From contig NZ_JAEPWM010000007.1 of assembly GCF_016654015.1 (NCBI RefSeq), positions 124,001 through 188,000 on the forward strand: a DNA stretch of 64,000 nt, written 5' to 3'. This DNA is from Ramlibacter ginsenosidimutans (GTDB lineage: Bacteria; Pseudomonadota; Gammaproteobacteria; Burkholderiales; Burkholderiaceae_C). The notes beneath the pieces are model-generated. The model searched no databases, was not told the DNA's origin, and worked only from the letters and a program-made list of their open reading frames with translations. This document shows positions 46,201 through 59,787 of the stretch, piece by piece (position 1 is the first letter of the stretch; every line of letters starts with the position of its first letter). A program made the translations under genes and the position numbers.

Positions 46201-47293
46201 TGATCTGCAGCGGGCTCGCGATGTGCGCCGGCTTGCCGAAGCGGCCGTCCCACAGCTTCGACACCGTGAAGCCCGTGAGGCCCGCCTTGGGGCGCGCGCC
46301 GCGGCCGGTCGCGCCTTCGTCGCGGATCTCGCCGCCGGCGCCGGTGGATGCGCCGGGGAACGGCGAGATCGCGGTCGGGTGGTTGTGCGTCTCGACCTTC
46401 ATCAGCACGTGGTGCGTGGCGGCGTCGGCGCGGTACACGCCGCCCGGGCCGGGCACGAAGCGTTCGACGTCGTGACCTTCCATGACCGAGGCGTTGTCCG
46501 CATACGCCACGATGGTGTGCTCGGGGTGCAGCTGGTGCGTGTTGCGGATCATGCCGAAGAGCGTCTTCTCCTGCGGCGCGCCGTCGATGCTGAACGTGGC
46601 GTTGAAGATCTTGTGCCGGCAGTGCTCGCTGTTGGCCTGCGCGAACATCATCAGTTCCACGTCGGTCGGGTTGCGACCCAGCCGGGTGAACGCCTGCACG
46701 AGGTAGTCGATCTCGTCGTCGGCCAGCGCCAGGCCGAAGCGGCGGTTGGCTTCCTCCAGCGCGCCGCGGCCGCCGCCGAGCACGTCGACGTGTTCCATGG
46801 GCTGCGCCTGCAGCTCGGTGAACAATCGCCGCGCCTCGGCGAGATCGGGCACCACGCTCTCGGTCATGCGGTCGTGCAGCAGCGCGGCCAGCGCGCCGAG
46901 CTGGTCCTCCTCCAGCGCCGGCTTGCCGCGCCAGCCGGAGGCGATCTGCAGGCGGTACTCCACGGCGCGCTCGATGCGCCGCACGGCCAGCCCGCAGTTG
47001 TGCGCGATGTCCGTCGCCTTGGACGCCCAGGGCGAGACCGTGCCCAGGCGCGGCGTGACCACCAGCAGCGGTCCCGCGGTCGGGCCGGTGTACGGCTCCC
47101 CGTAGGTGAGCAGCGCGGCGAGGCGCTCCTTCTCTGCCGGGGCCGGCGCGTGGTCGCTTGCGACCAGGTGCACGTAGCGCGCGGCAATGCCGGTGATCTT
47201 GGGATGCACTGCCTGCAGGCGCGGCAGCATTTGCTGGATCCGGAAGTCGCTGAGGGCCTGGCCGCCCTCGAACTCGGTGATGTGCAGGGACAC
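43211..47293 (-). CDS. purL: phosphoribosylformylglycinamidine synthase
   Basis: A 1360-residue large-type PurL. It has an N-terminal domain starting [17 protein letters not shown], a central FGAM synthetase with [19 protein letters not shown] and [14 protein letters not shown] segments, and a C-terminal glutaminase with GVCNGCQMF. It performs the fourth step of de novo purine synthesis. It is about 65 residues longer than E. coli PurL, partly because a palindromic DNA repeat is inserted in frame near residues 587-620. GTG at 47293 is the family start; the upstream extension has no family character. The protein is otherwise intact and presumably active. Confidence 0.96.
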   Translation of the reverse strand: MSLHITEFEGGQALSDFRIQQMLPRLQAVHPKITGIAARYVHLVASDHAPAPAEKERLAALLTYGEPYTGPTAGPLLVVTPRLGTVSPWASKATDIAHNCGLAVRRIERAVEYRLQIASGWRGKPALEEDQLGALAALLHDRMTESVVPDLAEARRLFTELQAQPMEHVDVLGGGRGALEEANRRFGLALADDEIDYLVQAFTRLGRNPTDVELMMFAQANSEHCRHKIFNATFSIDGAPQEKTLFGMIRNTHQLHPEHTIVAYADNASVMEGHDVERFVPGPGGVYRADAATHHVLMKVETHNHPTAISPFPGASTGAGGEIRDEGATGRGARPKAGLTGFTVSKLWDGRFGKPAHIASPLQIMTEGPLGGAAFNNEFGRPNLLGYFREYEQDVAGVARGYHKPIMIAGGIGFIDAGLTHKIPFPPGTLLVQLGGPGMRIGMGGGAASSMATGTNTAELDFDSVQRGNPEIERRAQEVINRCWELRSDNPILAIHDVGAGGLSNAFPELTNDAGRGARFDLRRVPLEESGLAPKEIWSNESQERYVLAIAPESLDQFRAFCERERCPFAVVGVATEERQLVVGEGVPLTPALSPEGRGSKSPSASLPPPSGEGWGGGAPARDKGPDESLAVDMPMDVLLGKPPKMHRDVRRVAREVPPLDLTGVALQDAAIRVLSHPTVASKRFLVTIGDRTVGGLTHRDQMVGPWQVPVADCAVTLADYRGFAGEAMSMGERTPLAAIDAPASGRMAVGEAITNLLAAPIELSRVKLSANWMAACGEPGEDAALYDTVRAVGMELCPDLGVSIPVGKDSLSMRTQWSEGGATKKVTSPVSLIVSAFASLADVRGTLTPQLQSAEDTTLVLVDLGRGRHRMGGSILAQVLEQPGGEVPDLDDAQDLVRLVDAVNALRAQGRILAYHDRSDGGLFAAACEMAFAGQVGVALNVDLLVTEGDGIGDSRAEYGDAKNWAGQVSARREELTLKALFTEELGVLLQVRTAERNEVMQVLRAHGLSRHSHFVGTTRPQSSPIAVGKGEVQVWRDTKSVFAGKIADLQQVWDSVSWKICQQRDNPACADSEHAAAGDPADPGLHVFVPQSFTEGAGAPALNLSRPRVAILREQGVNSHVEMAYAFTAAGFEAVDVHMTDLQAGRHDLKSFRGVVACGGFSYGDTLGAGIGWARSITFHPVLAQQFRDFFARSDTFGLGVCNGCQMFAELADLIPGAQAWPRFTTNRSERFEARLSQVEVLDSPSLFFQGMAGLRLPIAVAHGEGFPNFSQRGDAAQVVPAMRFVDHHGQPTERYPFNPNGGAGGLTGVTTADGRFTALMPHPERVFRNIQMSWTSGDPSSFSPWMQIWHNARRWIG
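45435..45535. repeat. Palindromic repeat inserted in frame within purL
   Basis: Two hairpins, CCCTCCCCC/GGGGGAGGG (45453-45473) and CCCTCTCCCC/GGGGAGAGGG (45497-45519), are enclosed by perfect 13-base inverted arms at 45445-45457 and 45515-45527. It reads through without a stop as low-complexity peptide ([13 protein letters not shown], then [12 protein letters not shown]) between the purL segments [12 protein letters not shown] and [12 protein letters not shown]. The hairpin core is of a type very common between genes in proteobacteria. Confidence 0.92.
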
Positions 47294-47386
47294 GGTCTGG
47301 AGCCTGTCTGGGGAGTGGGCCTCCGGGCCGCTGACTGGGGCCGGGAGCAACCCGGCATTCTACCTGCGGGGAAATGGGGGCTCTGG

Positions 47387-47392
47387 GATAAT
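47387..47392 (+). promoter_or_regulatory. Possible -10 element (GATAAT) directly before map
   Basis: GATAAT ends 6 bases before the map ATG, so initiation would fall on or next to the start codon. No ribosome binding site is visible upstream of the ATG. No good -35 was found at 16-18 bases. A leaderless transcript is possible but unproven. Confidence 0.35.
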
Positions 47393-47398
47393 CGGGCC

Positions 47399-48202
47399 AT
47401 GGCCATCACCACCAAAGACGAACCAGGCATCCAGGGGATGCGCACGGCCTGCCGCCTCGCCGCCGAAGTGCTGGACCACCTCACGCCCTTCATCAAGCCC
47501 GGCCTCACCACGCGGGAGATCGACCGCCTCGCGGCCGAGTTCATGAAGAAGCAGGGCACCATCTCCGCCACGCTCGGCTACCAGCCCTCCGGCTACCCGC
47601 CCTACCCCGCCTCGCTGTGCACCTCGGTGAACAACGTCGTGTGCCACGGCATCCCGAACGAGAAGCCGCTGAAGAAGGGCGACATCGTCAACGTCGACGT
47701 GACCGTCATCAAGGACGGCTGGTACGGCGACACCAGCCGCATGTTCATCGTCGGCGAGGCCTCGATCGCGGCGAAGCGGCTCGTGCAGGTCACCTACGAG
47801 GCGATGTGGCACGGCATCGTGCACGTGAAGCCGGGCGTGCGCCTCGGCGACATCGGCTGGGCCATCCAGAAGTTCGCCGAGAGCAACGGCTTCTCGGTGG
47901 TGCGCGAGTTCTGCGGCCATGGCATCGGCCGCAACTTCCACGAGGAGCCGCAGGTCCTGCACTATGGCAAGCCGGGGACGCTGGAGGAACTGGTGCCGGG
48001 CATGACCTTCACCATCGAACCCATGATCAACGCGGGCCGCCGCGACGTGAAGGAGTTCGGCAACGACGGCTGGACCATCGTCACCAAGGACCATTCACTG
48101 TCGGCGCAGTGGGAGCACACCGTGCTGGTCACGCCCACCGGCTACGAAGTGCTGACCCTTTCCGCCGGCAGCCCGCCGCCGCCGGCCTTCGTCAGGGCCT
48201 GA
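47399..48202 (+). CDS. map: type I methionine aminopeptidase
   Basis: A 267-residue enzyme with the di-metal ligands in [18 protein letters not shown] (two Asp), [12 protein letters not shown] (His), FTIEPM (Glu) and [10 protein letters not shown] (Glu). The segment [14 protein letters not shown] is also typical. It removes the initiator methionine after deformylation. The stop overlaps the glnD start (TGATG). It is divergent from purL, with 105 bases between. Confidence 0.97.
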   Translation: MAITTKDEPGIQGMRTACRLAAEVLDHLTPFIKPGLTTREIDRLAAEFMKKQGTISATLGYQPSGYPPYPASLCTSVNNVVCHGIPNEKPLKKGDIVNVDVTVIKDGWYGDTSRMFIVGEASIAAKRLVQVTYEAMWHGIVHVKPGVRLGDIGWAIQKFAESNGFSVVREFCGHGIGRNFHEEPQVLHYGKPGTLEELVPGMTFTIEPMINAGRRDVKEFGNDGWTIVTKDHSLSAQWEHTVLVTPTGYEVLTLSAGSPPPPAFVRA

Positions 48203-50817
48203 TGGGCGCCGCGGCCGTCCTGCAGGCCGGAACGGGCGAGGCGGTCGCGGCGGTGCGCGACGCGTACAAGGCCCGCAAGGCGCAGTTGCTCGCGTCGCTG
48301 CAGTCCGACGGCGGCTCCACGCGCAACATCAAGCGCCTGCTGCAATCACTGGCGCAGGCGGCGGACGACGCGCTGCGCGGACTCTGGGAAGCCGCGGGGC
48401 TGCCTGCGCAGATGGCGCTGGTTGCCGTCGGCGGCTTCGGCCGCGGCGAGCTGTTCCCGCATTCGGACGTGGACGTCCTGCTGCTCCTGCCCGACGGCGA
48501 ACAGGACGCGGCGCTGCAGCAGCGCATCGAGCGCTTCATCGGCAGTTGCTGGGACTCCGGACTGGAGATCGGCTCCAGCGTGCGCACGCCCGAGGAATGC
48601 CTGGCGCGCTCGGCCGAGGACGTCACGGTGCAGACCTCGCTGCTCGAGGCCCGCCTGGTGGCGGGATCGCGCAAGCTGTTCGGCACCTTCCGCGAGCGCT
48701 TCCGCGCCCAGTTGGACCCGCGTGCCTTCTTCACCGCCAAGACGCTGGAGATGCGGCAGCGGCACACCAAGTTCGAGAACACGCCCTACGCGCTGGAGCC
48801 GAACTGCAAGGAGTCCCCCGGCGGCCTGCGCGACCTGCAGGTGGTGCTGTGGGTGGCGAACGCGGCAGGCTTCGGCAAGAGCTGGGACGAACTGGCGCGG
48901 CGCGGCCTGGCCACGCCGTTCGAGGCGCGGCAGATCAAGCGCAACGAAGCCCTGCTGTCGATGATCCGGGCGCGCCTGCACGTGGTCGCCGGCCGGCGCG
49001 AGGACCGGCTGGTGTTCGACCTGCAGAACGCCGTCGCCGATTCCTTCGGCTACAAGGCGGTGATGCGGGCCGACGGGCGCATCGTGGCGCGCGCGGGCGA
49101 ACGCCTGATGAAGCGCTACTACTGGGCAGCCAAGGCAGTCGCCCAGCTGAACCAGATCCTGCTGCTGAACATCGAGGAGCGGCTGCATCCCGCCGCCGCG
49201 GAGTCGCGCCCGATCAACGAGCGCTTCGCGGAGAAGGCCGGGACGATCGAGGTCGCGAGCGACGACCTCTACCTGAGGAATCCGCACGCGATCCTCGAGA
49301 CCTTCCTGCTGTACCAGACCACCCCCGGCGTCCAGGGGCTGTCGGCGCGCACGCTGCGCGCGCTGTACCACGCGCGCAAGGTCATGGACGCGAAGTTCCG
49401 CAACGACCCGGCGAACCACGCCACCTTCCGCGCCATGCTGATGCAGCCGCGCGGCATCACGCACGCGCTGCGGCTGATGAACCAGACCTCGGTGCTGGGC
49501 CGGTACCTGTGGGTGTTCCGCCGCATCGTCGGCCAGATGCAGCACGACCTGTTCCACGTGTACACGGTGGACCAGCACATCCTGATGGTCGTGCGCAACG
49601 TGCGGCGCTTCTTCATGGCGGAGCACGCGCACGAATACCCGTTCTGCTCGCAGCTCGCCGCCGGCTGGGACAAGCCCTACATCCTCTACACCGCCGCGCT
49701 GTTCCACGACATCGCCAAGGGCCGCGGCGGCGACCACTCGGACCTGGGCGCCGTGGAGGTGCGCCGCTTCTGCCGGCAGCACGAGATCGACCCTTCGGAC
49801 ACGAAGCTGATCGAGTTCCTCGTGCGCGAACACCTGCTCATGAGCCGCGTCGCGCAGAAGGAGGACCTCGGCGACCCCGAGGTGATCCAGGCCTTCGCCA
49901 GGCGCGTGGGCAACGAGCGCTATCTCACGGCGCTGTACCTGCTGACCGTCGCCGACGTGCGCGGCACCAGCCCCAAGGTGTGGAATGCCTGGAAGGGCAA
50001 GCTGCTGGAGGACCTGTACCGGTACACGGTGCGTTCGCTCGGCGGCGCCGCGCCCGACCCGAAGGCGGAAGTCGAGGCCCGCAAGCGCGACGCGCTGGTG
50101 CAACTGCAGCTGTTCGCGCTGCCGTTCGAGGCGCACAAGAAGCTGTGGGACACGCTCGACGTCGGCTACTTCATGCGCCACGAGGCCGGCGACATCGCCT
50201 GGCACACGCGCCATGTCTCGCGCCACGTGGGCACGGCCAAGGTGATCGTGCGCGCGCGCATGTCGCCGGTCGGCGAAGGCCTGCAGGTGCTGGTCTACAC
50301 GAAGGACCAGCCCGACCTGTTCGCGCGCATCTGCGGCTACTTCGATCACGCCGGCTTCAGCATCCTGGATGCGAAGATCCACACGGCCACCAACGGCTAC
50401 GCGCTCGACACCTTCCAGGTGGTCACCGCGATGCTGCCGGACCACTACCGCGAGCTGTGCAGCATGGTGGAGTCCGAGCTGGCCAGCACCATCGCGGCTG
50501 CCGGCCCGCTGCCCGCGCCCGGACGCGGCCGCGTGTCGCGGCGCGTGAAGAGCTTCCCGATCCCGCCGCGCGTGGACCTGCGGCCGGACGAGCGCGCGCA
50601 GCACTGGCTGCTGTCGATCTCGGCGAACGACCGCGTCGGCCTGCTCTACTCGATCGCGCGCGTGCTGGCGCAGCACAAGCTGAACCTGCAGCTCGCCAAG
50701 ATCAGCACGCTGGGCGAGCGCGTGGAGGACACGTTCCTGGTGGACGGTCCCGAGCTGCAGCAGAACCGCAAGCAGCTGGAGATCGAGACCGAGCTGCTCG
50801 AAGCCGTCGCGGGTTGA
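48202..50817 (+). CDS. glnD: bifunctional [protein-PII] uridylyltransferase/uridylyl-removing enzyme
   Basis: An 871-residue nitrogen sensor. The nucleotidyltransferase motif GGFGRGEL with the metal ligands SDVD (residues 88-91) is followed by the helical domain. The HD hydrolase follows with His502-Asp503 ([15 protein letters not shown]), then two C-terminal ACT domains ([14 protein letters not shown] and [13 protein letters not shown]). It uridylylates PII under nitrogen limitation and reverses this with glutamine. All domains are complete. It is coupled to map by a one-base stop/start overlap. Confidence 0.97.
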   Translation: MGAAAVLQAGTGEAVAAVRDAYKARKAQLLASLQSDGGSTRNIKRLLQSLAQAADDALRGLWEAAGLPAQMALVAVGGFGRGELFPHSDVDVLLLLPDGEQDAALQQRIERFIGSCWDSGLEIGSSVRTPEECLARSAEDVTVQTSLLEARLVAGSRKLFGTFRERFRAQLDPRAFFTAKTLEMRQRHTKFENTPYALEPNCKESPGGLRDLQVVLWVANAAGFGKSWDELARRGLATPFEARQIKRNEALLSMIRARLHVVAGRREDRLVFDLQNAVADSFGYKAVMRADGRIVARAGERLMKRYYWAAKAVAQLNQILLLNIEERLHPAAAESRPINERFAEKAGTIEVASDDLYLRNPHAILETFLLYQTTPGVQGLSARTLRALYHARKVMDAKFRNDPANHATFRAMLMQPRGITHALRLMNQTSVLGRYLWVFRRIVGQMQHDLFHVYTVDQHILMVVRNVRRFFMAEHAHEYPFCSQLAAGWDKPYILYTAALFHDIAKGRGGDHSDLGAVEVRRFCRQHEIDPSDTKLIEFLVREHLLMSRVAQKEDLGDPEVIQAFARRVGNERYLTALYLLTVADVRGTSPKVWNAWKGKLLEDLYRYTVRSLGGAAPDPKAEVEARKRDALVQLQLFALPFEAHKKLWDTLDVGYFMRHEAGDIAWHTRHVSRHVGTAKVIVRARMSPVGEGLQVLVYTKDQPDLFARICGYFDHAGFSILDAKIHTATNGYALDTFQVVTAMLPDHYRELCSMVESELASTIAAAGPLPAPGRGRVSRRVKSFPIPPRVDLRPDERAQHWLLSISANDRVGLLYSIARVLAQHKLNLQLAKISTLGERVEDTFLVDGPELQQNRKQLEIETELLEAVAG

Positions 50818-50934
50818 GGCATCTTGTGGCGGCGGTTTACGCGAAATTCCTAGCGGCTCGCGGACGTTTCCCCTCCACCGTCCAGTAGCATCGCGACGGC
50901 CCGCAAAGGGCCATCGTTGGAGAGGAACACAAGC

Positions 50935-51951
50935 ATGCTGAAGAACATTGCGCGCCGCAGCCTCGTGCTGCTCGCGCTCGCCGCCACGGGCGCCGCACTC
51001 GCGCAGAAACCCACGCCCCGGTCCACCGCGCCGGCCACGCCGGCTGCGCCGCTGAACTGGCCGACGCGGCCGCTGCGCATCATCGTCGGCTTCCCCGCCG
51101 GCTCCACGCCCGACCTGGTGGCACGCACGATCTCCGAGCCGCTGGCCAAGGCGATCGGGCAGCCCGTGATCGTCGAGAACCGGCCCGGCGCCGGCGGCAA
51201 CATCGCCGCCGACGCGGTGGTGCGCGCGACGGACAACCACACCATCGGCTTCATGATCAACGGCAACATGACCATTGCCAAGATACTGAATCCGGCGGTG
51301 CCCTACGACCCGCAGCGCGACCTGCAGCCCCTCAGCCTGATCGGCACGGCGCCGCTGCTGCTGGCCGCGCCGGCCAACGCACCGGGCAAGGATGCGCAGG
51401 AGTTCTTCCTGGCGGCACGCAACGCGGGCGACAAGTGGAGCTACGGCTCGCCCGGCGTCGGCACGGTGGGCCACATCGGCATGGAACTGCTGAAGACCAA
51501 GACCAACATGACGGCGGTGCACGTGCCCTGGCCGGGCAATCCGCAGGTGATCAACGCACTGGTCAGCAACCAGATCCAGCTGGCGCTGCTGCCGCCCGGG
51601 CTCGCGGCACCGCAGGTGAAGGCGGGCAAGCTGAAGGCGATCGGCGTGACGTCCCTGGGCCGCAGCCCTCTGGCCCCCGAATACCCCACGCTCAACGAAT
51701 TGGGCATCCGCGGCTTCCAGCTGGAGATCTGGGTCGCCGCGGCGGCGCCGAACTCCATGCCCAAGCCCATTGCGCAGAAGCTGTCCACGCTGATCGCCGG
51801 CATCACCCGCACACCCGAAGTGCGCGGCAAGCTGTTCCAGCAAGGCTGGCAGGCAGTGGGCACCAGCGCGGAAGGGCTCGCCAATCGCATCCGGAACGAC
51901 ACCGCGGTGTTGGGCGGCGTGATCCTGATGCGCGGCATCAAGGCGGAATAG
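50935..51951 (+). CDS. Bug/TctC-family receptor (orphan, second in window)
   Basis: A 338-residue periplasmic receptor with a signal peptide ending GAALAQ and an Ala/Pro/Thr-rich linker of about 20 residues before the fold (WPTRPLRIIVGFPAGSTPDLVAR). VIVENRPGAGGNIAADAVV and the ending MRGIKAE confirm the family. No tctAB genes are near. The ATG at 50935 follows GAGAGGAACAC, a plausible ribosome binding site. Ligand unknown. Confidence 0.93.
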   Translation: MLKNIARRSLVLLALAATGAALAQKPTPRSTAPATPAAPLNWPTRPLRIIVGFPAGSTPDLVARTISEPLAKAIGQPVIVENRPGAGGNIAADAVVRATDNHTIGFMINGNMTIAKILNPAVPYDPQRDLQPLSLIGTAPLLLAAPANAPGKDAQEFFLAARNAGDKWSYGSPGVGTVGHIGMELLKTKTNMTAVHVPWPGNPQVINALVSNQIQLALLPPGLAAPQVKAGKLKAIGVTSLGRSPLAPEYPTLNELGIRGFQLEIWVAAAAPNSMPKPIAQKLSTLIAGITRTPEVRGKLFQQGWQAVGTSAEGLANRIRNDTAVLGGVILMRGIKAE

Positions 51952-51975
51952 ACCGCCTGCGGGGCTCGCTGCGCG

Positions 51976-52320
51976 TCAGCGGCGGCGCGCGGCGGGGCTC
52001 TTGCTGTTGCGCAAGGGACCGACGGCCCCGCGCATGATCCGCAGCAGCACCAGCAGCACGGCCGCCCCGGTCACCGCGCCCACGAGCGCCGCGGGGTGGA
52101 CGCCCGTGGCGGACTCCGCCAGCCCGAGCATCGCGGCCGTGGATTCGGCGCCGATGAAGGAGCCGAAGACGCCGACCAGTACCTCCTCCACCCGCTGGAT
52201 CCGGCCCCGGCTTTGCATCACCATGCCGAACAACCAGCCCGCAAGCGCACCGACGGCGCACCAGATGAAGAAGGAAAAAGTGATCGCCGCCCCTTGCCAC
52301 GGACTTCCGTGGAAGCCCAT
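51976..52320 (-). CDS. GlsB/YeaQ/YmgE-like (transglycosylase-associated) membrane protein
   Basis: A 114-residue protein with three hydrophobic segments. The segment CAVGALAGWLFGMVM followed by VEEVLVGVFGSFIGAE resembles the GlsB/YeaQ family, small stress-associated membrane proteins of unknown mechanism. The basic C-terminus is SKSPAARRR. It is somewhat longer than the usual 80-90 residues. It lies 41 bases after the def start region on the same strand, but is probably a separate unit. Confidence 0.65.
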   Translation of the reverse strand: MGFHGSPWQGAAITFSFFIWCAVGALAGWLFGMVMQSRGRIQRVEEVLVGVFGSFIGAESTAAMLGLAESATGVHPAALVGAVTGAAVLLVLLRIMRGAVGPLRNSKSPAARRR

Positions 52321-52361
52321 GGTGACAGGCTTGCCCGGCGGTCAAAGACTTTATTTCGGCT

Positions 52362-52901
52362 TCAGTCGTCCTCTGTGGCATCCAGGCCCGGAAACAACAC
52401 TTCGGTGTAGCCGAAGCTGCCGAAATCACGGATGCGCATCGGGTACAGCTTGCCCACCAGGTGGTCGCACTCGTGCTGCACCACGCGGGCGTGAAATCCT
52501 TCCGCTTCGCGTTCGATGCGCCGACCCCGTTCGTCATGGCCGCTGTAGCGGATGCGCCGCCAGCGCGGCACCTTCCCTCGCAGGCCGGGGACGGACAGGC
52601 AGCCCTCCCAGTCCTCTTCCTCTTCGGCCGACAGCGGCGTGATCTGCGGATTGAGCAGGATCGTCCTGGGCACGGGTGGCGCGTCCGGATAGCGCGGGTT
52701 CGGCGTGTCGGTGCCGAAGATCACGACTTGCAGGTCCACGCCGATCTGCGGCGCGGCCAGGCCGGCGCCGTTGGCGGCGCGCATGGTGTCCTGCAGGTCG
52801 TCGATCAGCGCATGCAGCGCCTCGGTGTCGAACTCGCGCACCGGCTGCGCGACGCGCAGCAGGCGCGGGTCGCCCATCTTCAATATGTCTCGCACGGTCA
52901 T
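52362..52901 (-). CDS. def: peptide deformylase
   Basis: A 179-residue enzyme with all three motifs: [10 protein letters not shown] (46-54), EGCLSVPG (Cys101 metal ligand) and QHECDHLVG (His143, Glu144, His147). It removes the formyl group from nascent proteins, the step before Map, whose gene lies 5 kb away. The middle residue of HECDH is Cys where many enzymes have Met or Ile. It follows ligA by 54 bases on the same strand. Confidence 0.96.
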   Translation of the reverse strand: MTVRDILKMGDPRLLRVAQPVREFDTEALHALIDDLQDTMRAANGAGLAAPQIGVDLQVVIFGTDTPNPRYPDAPPVPRTILLNPQITPLSAEEEEDWEGCLSVPGLRGKVPRWRRIRYSGHDERGRRIEREAEGFHARVVQHECDHLVGKLYPMRIRDFGSFGYTEVLFPGLDATEDD

Positions 52902-52955
52902 GCGGGAAGCATAGCGGCAAGCGCACGCCCTGCGCTCGCGCGGGGCCGCGGGACG

Positions 52956-56065
<3,110 letters not shown>

Positions 56066-56100
56066 CTAGCGGTCCTCCACGACAGTGACCCTGGCAGCGC

Positions 56101-59100
56101 TCATGCGGGTTCGACCATCGAGACCGCGGACTCCATGTCCACCGCCACGATGCGCGAGACGCCCTGCTCCTGCATGGTCACGCCGATCAGCTGCTCGGCC
56201 ATCTCCATCGCGATCTTGTTGTGGCTGATGAACAGGAACTGCGTTTCCTTGCTCATGCTGCTCACGAGCTTGGCGTAGCGCTCGGTGTTGGCGTCGTCCA
56301 GCGGCGCGTCCACTTCGTCCAGCAGGCAGAAGGGCGCGGGGTTGAGCTGGAAGATCGCGAACACCAGCGCGATGGCCGTCAGCGCCTTCTCTCCGCCGGA
56401 CAGCAGGTGGATGGTCTGGTTCTTCTTGCCGGGCGGCTGCGCCATCACCTGCACGCCGGAGTCGAGGATCTCCTCGCCCGTCATCACCAGCCTGGCGTTG
56501 CCTCCTCCGAACAGCTCCGGGAACATGCGGCCGAAGTGCTCGTTGACCGTCTGGAAGGTGCTGCCCAGGAGGTCGCGCGTCTCCGCGTCGATCTTCTTGA
56601 TGGCGTCTTCCAGCGTGGTCATGGCATCGACCAGGTCCTTGGACTGCGCGTCGAGGAAGGTCTTGCGCTCGCGCGCCGTGGCGAGCTCCTCCAGCGCAGC
56701 CAGGTTCACGGCGCCCAGTGCGTTGATCTCGCGGTGGATGCGATCGATGTCCGATTGCATGCCGGACAGGCGCACGTTGCCTTCGGCGACCGACTTCGCA
56801 ACCGCCTCGAGGTCCGCCTGTGCCTCGGTCAGCATCTGCGTGTACTGCTCCAGGCCCAGGCGCGCCGCCTGCTCCTTGAGCTGCAGCTCGGTGATGCGCT
56901 GGCGAAGCGGGTCGAGCTCGCGTTCGAGCTGCAGGCGGCGTTCGTCGCTGGCGCGCAGCTTGGCGGTGAGGTCGTCGTACTCGCTGCGCTTGGCGCCCAG
57001 GGCCTGCTCGCGCTCGGACTTGAGTTGCAGCGCGCTCTGCAGGCCTGCCTGCGCGGCCGCGTCGGTAAGGCGTGACAGTTCGGCCTGCGCGCGTTCTTCT
57101 TCCGCCGCGATGGACGTGGCCTGCTGCGCCGCCGTCTCGATGGCACGCTGCAGCTCGCCGCGCCGCGCTTCCAGTGCGCGCTGGGCATACTGCGCTTCTT
57201 GCGCCTGGCGCTCCAGGCTGCGGTGCTGCTCGCGCGCTTCGGCGAGCTTGCGCTCGGTCTCGATGACGCGCTCGTCGAGCTGGGCATGGCGCTCCTGGCT
57301 GTCGGCCAGCTGCATATCCAGTTCCTCGAAGCGGCCTTCGGCGGCGACGCGGCGCTCCTGCAGCTCCTCCAGCAGCGCATCTACTTCGGCGAGGTCGCCG
57401 GCGATCTGCTCGCTGCGCGCACGCGTCTGCTCGGCCAACTGGGTGAGGCGCATGCTCTCCACCTGCAGCTCGTGCGCGCGGCTCTGCGTTTCGGCCGCCT
57501 CGCGGCGCGCCGACGCCAGACGCTGGGACGCATCGCTGTACGCCGCTTCGGCACGCACCAGGGCCGAGCGCGCTTCTTCCGCGATCAGCGCCTGCGCGCG
57601 CAACTGCTTTTCCAGGTTCTCGATTTCCTGCTGACGGGCCAGCAGGCCGGCCTGCTCGGAGTCCTGTGCGTAGAAGCTCACGCTGTGCGCGGTGACGGCG
57701 TGGCCGGTCTTCACGTAGATCGCTTCGCCCGGCTGCAGCTTCTCGCGCGCGGCCAGCGCGTCTTCCAGGCTGTTGGCCGTGTAGCAGCCGTGCAGCCAGT
57801 CGCCCAGCAAGGCCTTCTGGCCGGCGTCGTTCAGGCGCAGGAGATCCGCCAGGCGCGGCAGGCTGCCCGCCGCTTCCGGCGCGGCAGCGGCAGGCGCGTG
57901 GTAGAAGGCCAGCTTGGCCGGCGGCGCGTCAGCGGCGAAGGCGCGGACCATGTCCAGGCGCGAGACCTCGAGCGCGCTCATGCGCTCGCGCAGCGCCGCT
58001 TCCAGCGCGTTCTCCCAGCCCTGCTCGATGTGGATCTTGGTCCACAGCGCCTGCATGCCGCCCAGGCCGTGCTTGGCCAGCCAGGGCTGCAGCTTCCCGT
58101 CGGTGCGGACCTTCTCCTGCAGCGCCTTCAGCGCCTCCATGCGCGCTGACAGGTCGGACTGGCGCGCGCCCTGCTGGTTCACGTCCTGCTGCTTCGCGCG
58201 GCGGTCCTCGTCCAGCTGCGGCACCTGCTCCTGCAACTCGTGCAGGCGCGCGTCGGCCGTCTCGGCGGCTTCCTGCGCCGCCGCCAGCTGTTGCTGCAGG
58301 TTGGCGAGGCGTTGTTCGTCCGGCGCCGCCAGCGCATTGCGGTCCGCCACGAGGCGCTCGCGGCGCTGGTTCAGCTGGCGCGACTGCTCGTCGATGTTGC
58401 GCTGGTCGGCCGCCAGCACCTGGATCTGCTGCTGCACCTGCGAGACGGCGCTGCGCTGCTCCGAGGAGCGCTGCTGCGCCTGGCGCAGCGCCTCTTCCAG
58501 GTCCGGCAACTGCAGTCCCTGCTCCTCGACCTGCGCAGCGAGCAGCGTGGACTTCTCCTCGGCGTCCATGGACTGGGCGGCGAGGTTCTCGGTTTCCGTC
58601 TCCGCGTCTTCCTTGCGCGCGGCCCACTGCGCCGTCTGCTCCTTCAGCTGCACCAGCCGCTGTTCGACGCGCTGGCGGCCTTCGACGACGAAGCGGATCT
58701 CGGCTTCCAGCCGGCCGACTTCGGCGCTGGCTTCGTACAGCTGGCCCTGCGCCTGGTTCACCTGGTCGCCGGCGGCGTAGTGCGCCTGGCGGATGGTCTC
58801 CAGCTCGCTCTCGATGCGGCGCAGGTCGGCAACGCGCGATTCGAGGTCGATCACGGCCTTGTCCGCATCGGCCTTGATGCGGCCCTGGTCGGCCTCGGCC
58901 TCCGTGCGCTTGAGGTACCACAGCTGGTGCTGCTTGAGCGTGACCTCGGACTGCAGCGCGTTGTACCTGGCCGCGACCTCGGCCTGCTTCTCCAGCTTGT
59001 CGAGGTTGGCATTCAGCTCGCGCAGGATGTCTTCGACCCGCGTGAGGTTCTCGCGCGTGTCGTGCAGGCGGTTCTCGGTCTCGCGCCGGCGCTCCTTGTA

Positions 59101-59616
59101 CTTGGACACGCCCGCGGCCTCTTCCAGGAACAGGCGCAGCTCCTCGGGCTTGGACTCGATGATCCGGCTGATCGTGCCCTGGCCGATGATGGCGTAGGCG
59201 CGCGGGCCGAGTCCGGTGCCGAGGAACACGTCCTGCACGTCGCGGCGGCGCACCGGCTGGTTGTTGATGTAGTAGCTGGAGGTGCCGTCGCGGGTCAGCA
59301 CGCGCTTGACCGCGATCTCGGCGAACTGGCTCCACTGGCCGCCGGCCCGATGGTCGGCGTTGTCGAACACCAGTTCCACGGACGAACGCGAGGCGGGCTT
59401 GCGGGTGTTCGTGCCGTTGAAGATCACGTCCTGCATGGACTCGCCGCGCAGCTCGCTGGCCTTGGACTCGCCCAGCACCCAGCGCACCGCGTCCATGATG
59501 TTGGACTTGCCGCAGCCGTTGGGCCCCACCACGCCCACCAGCTGGCCGGGAAGCATGAAGTTCGTGGGCTCGGCGAAGGACTTGAACCCGGATAGCTTGA
59601 TCGATGTGAGACGCAC
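56101..59616 (-). CDS. smc: chromosome segregation protein SMC
   Basis: A 1171-residue SMC with N-terminal Walker A GPNGCGKSN (31-39). Long coiled coils rich in Gln, Ala and Glu flank a hinge near residues 510-640, and the C-terminal ATPase half has signature LLSGGEKALTAIAL and Walker B CLLDEVDAPLDD. It compacts and segregates chromosomes together with ScpAB. The coiled coils are unusually rich in Arg/Gln/Ala, as expected at this GC content. It lies 35 bases before zipA on the same strand. Confidence 0.97.
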   Translation of the reverse strand: MRLTSIKLSGFKSFAEPTNFMLPGQLVGVVGPNGCGKSNIMDAVRWVLGESKASELRGESMQDVIFNGTNTRKPASRSSVELVFDNADHRAGGQWSQFAEIAVKRVLTRDGTSSYYINNQPVRRRDVQDVFLGTGLGPRAYAIIGQGTISRIIESKPEELRLFLEEAAGVSKYKERRRETENRLHDTRENLTRVEDILRELNANLDKLEKQAEVAARYNALQSEVTLKQHQLWYLKRTEAEADQGRIKADADKAVIDLESRVADLRRIESELETIRQAHYAAGDQVNQAQGQLYEASAEVGRLEAEIRFVVEGRQRVEQRLVQLKEQTAQWAARKEDAETETENLAAQSMDAEEKSTLLAAQVEEQGLQLPDLEEALRQAQQRSSEQRSAVSQVQQQIQVLAADQRNIDEQSRQLNQRRERLVADRNALAAPDEQRLANLQQQLAAAQEAAETADARLHELQEQVPQLDEDRRAKQQDVNQQGARQSDLSARMEALKALQEKVRTDGKLQPWLAKHGLGGMQALWTKIHIEQGWENALEAALRERMSALEVSRLDMVRAFAADAPPAKLAFYHAPAAAAPEAAGSLPRLADLLRLNDAGQKALLGDWLHGCYTANSLEDALAAREKLQPGEAIYVKTGHAVTAHSVSFYAQDSEQAGLLARQQEIENLEKQLRAQALIAEEARSALVRAEAAYSDASQRLASARREAAETQSRAHELQVESMRLTQLAEQTRARSEQIAGDLAEVDALLEELQERRVAAEGRFEELDMQLADSQERHAQLDERVIETERKLAEAREQHRSLERQAQEAQYAQRALEARRGELQRAIETAAQQATSIAAEEERAQAELSRLTDAAAQAGLQSALQLKSEREQALGAKRSEYDDLTAKLRASDERRLQLERELDPLRQRITELQLKEQAARLGLEQYTQMLTEAQADLEAVAKSVAEGNVRLSGMQSDIDRIHREINALGAVNLAALEELATARERKTFLDAQSKDLVDAMTTLEDAIKKIDAETRDLLGSTFQTVNEHFGRMFPELFGGGNARLVMTGEEILDSGVQVMAQPPGKKNQTIHLLSGGEKALTAIALVFAIFQLNPAPFCLLDEVDAPLDDANTERYAKLVSSMSKETQFLFISHNKIAMEMAEQLIGVTMQEQGVSRIVAVDMESAVSMVEPA

Positions 59617-59787
59617 GGCCTCTGGTCCCCGCTGACTTCAGATTTGAGCCGGGATGATACCTTGGGCTCCAGGCCCGGAATTCCTGCTCGGCCGGAGGCG
59701 CCCCGGCCGGCGCCACCGGCATCCGCTGACACGCAGGCGCGGCAGCGCCGCTGCCCCGGCGACCGCGGCTTGCGGCACAACAGGGGC

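Noticed and set aside
43205..47398. Very long open frame on the plus strand opposite purL, reading into map
   Set aside because: It is the antisense shadow of purL, rich in Arg, Ala, Val and His with no family motifs. Only the part from the ATG at 47399 is a real gene (map).
48346..51843. An 1165-codon open frame on the minus strand
   Set aside because: It is antisense to glnD and the Bug receptor, both with complete motifs. It spans gene boundaries and has no recognisable domain.
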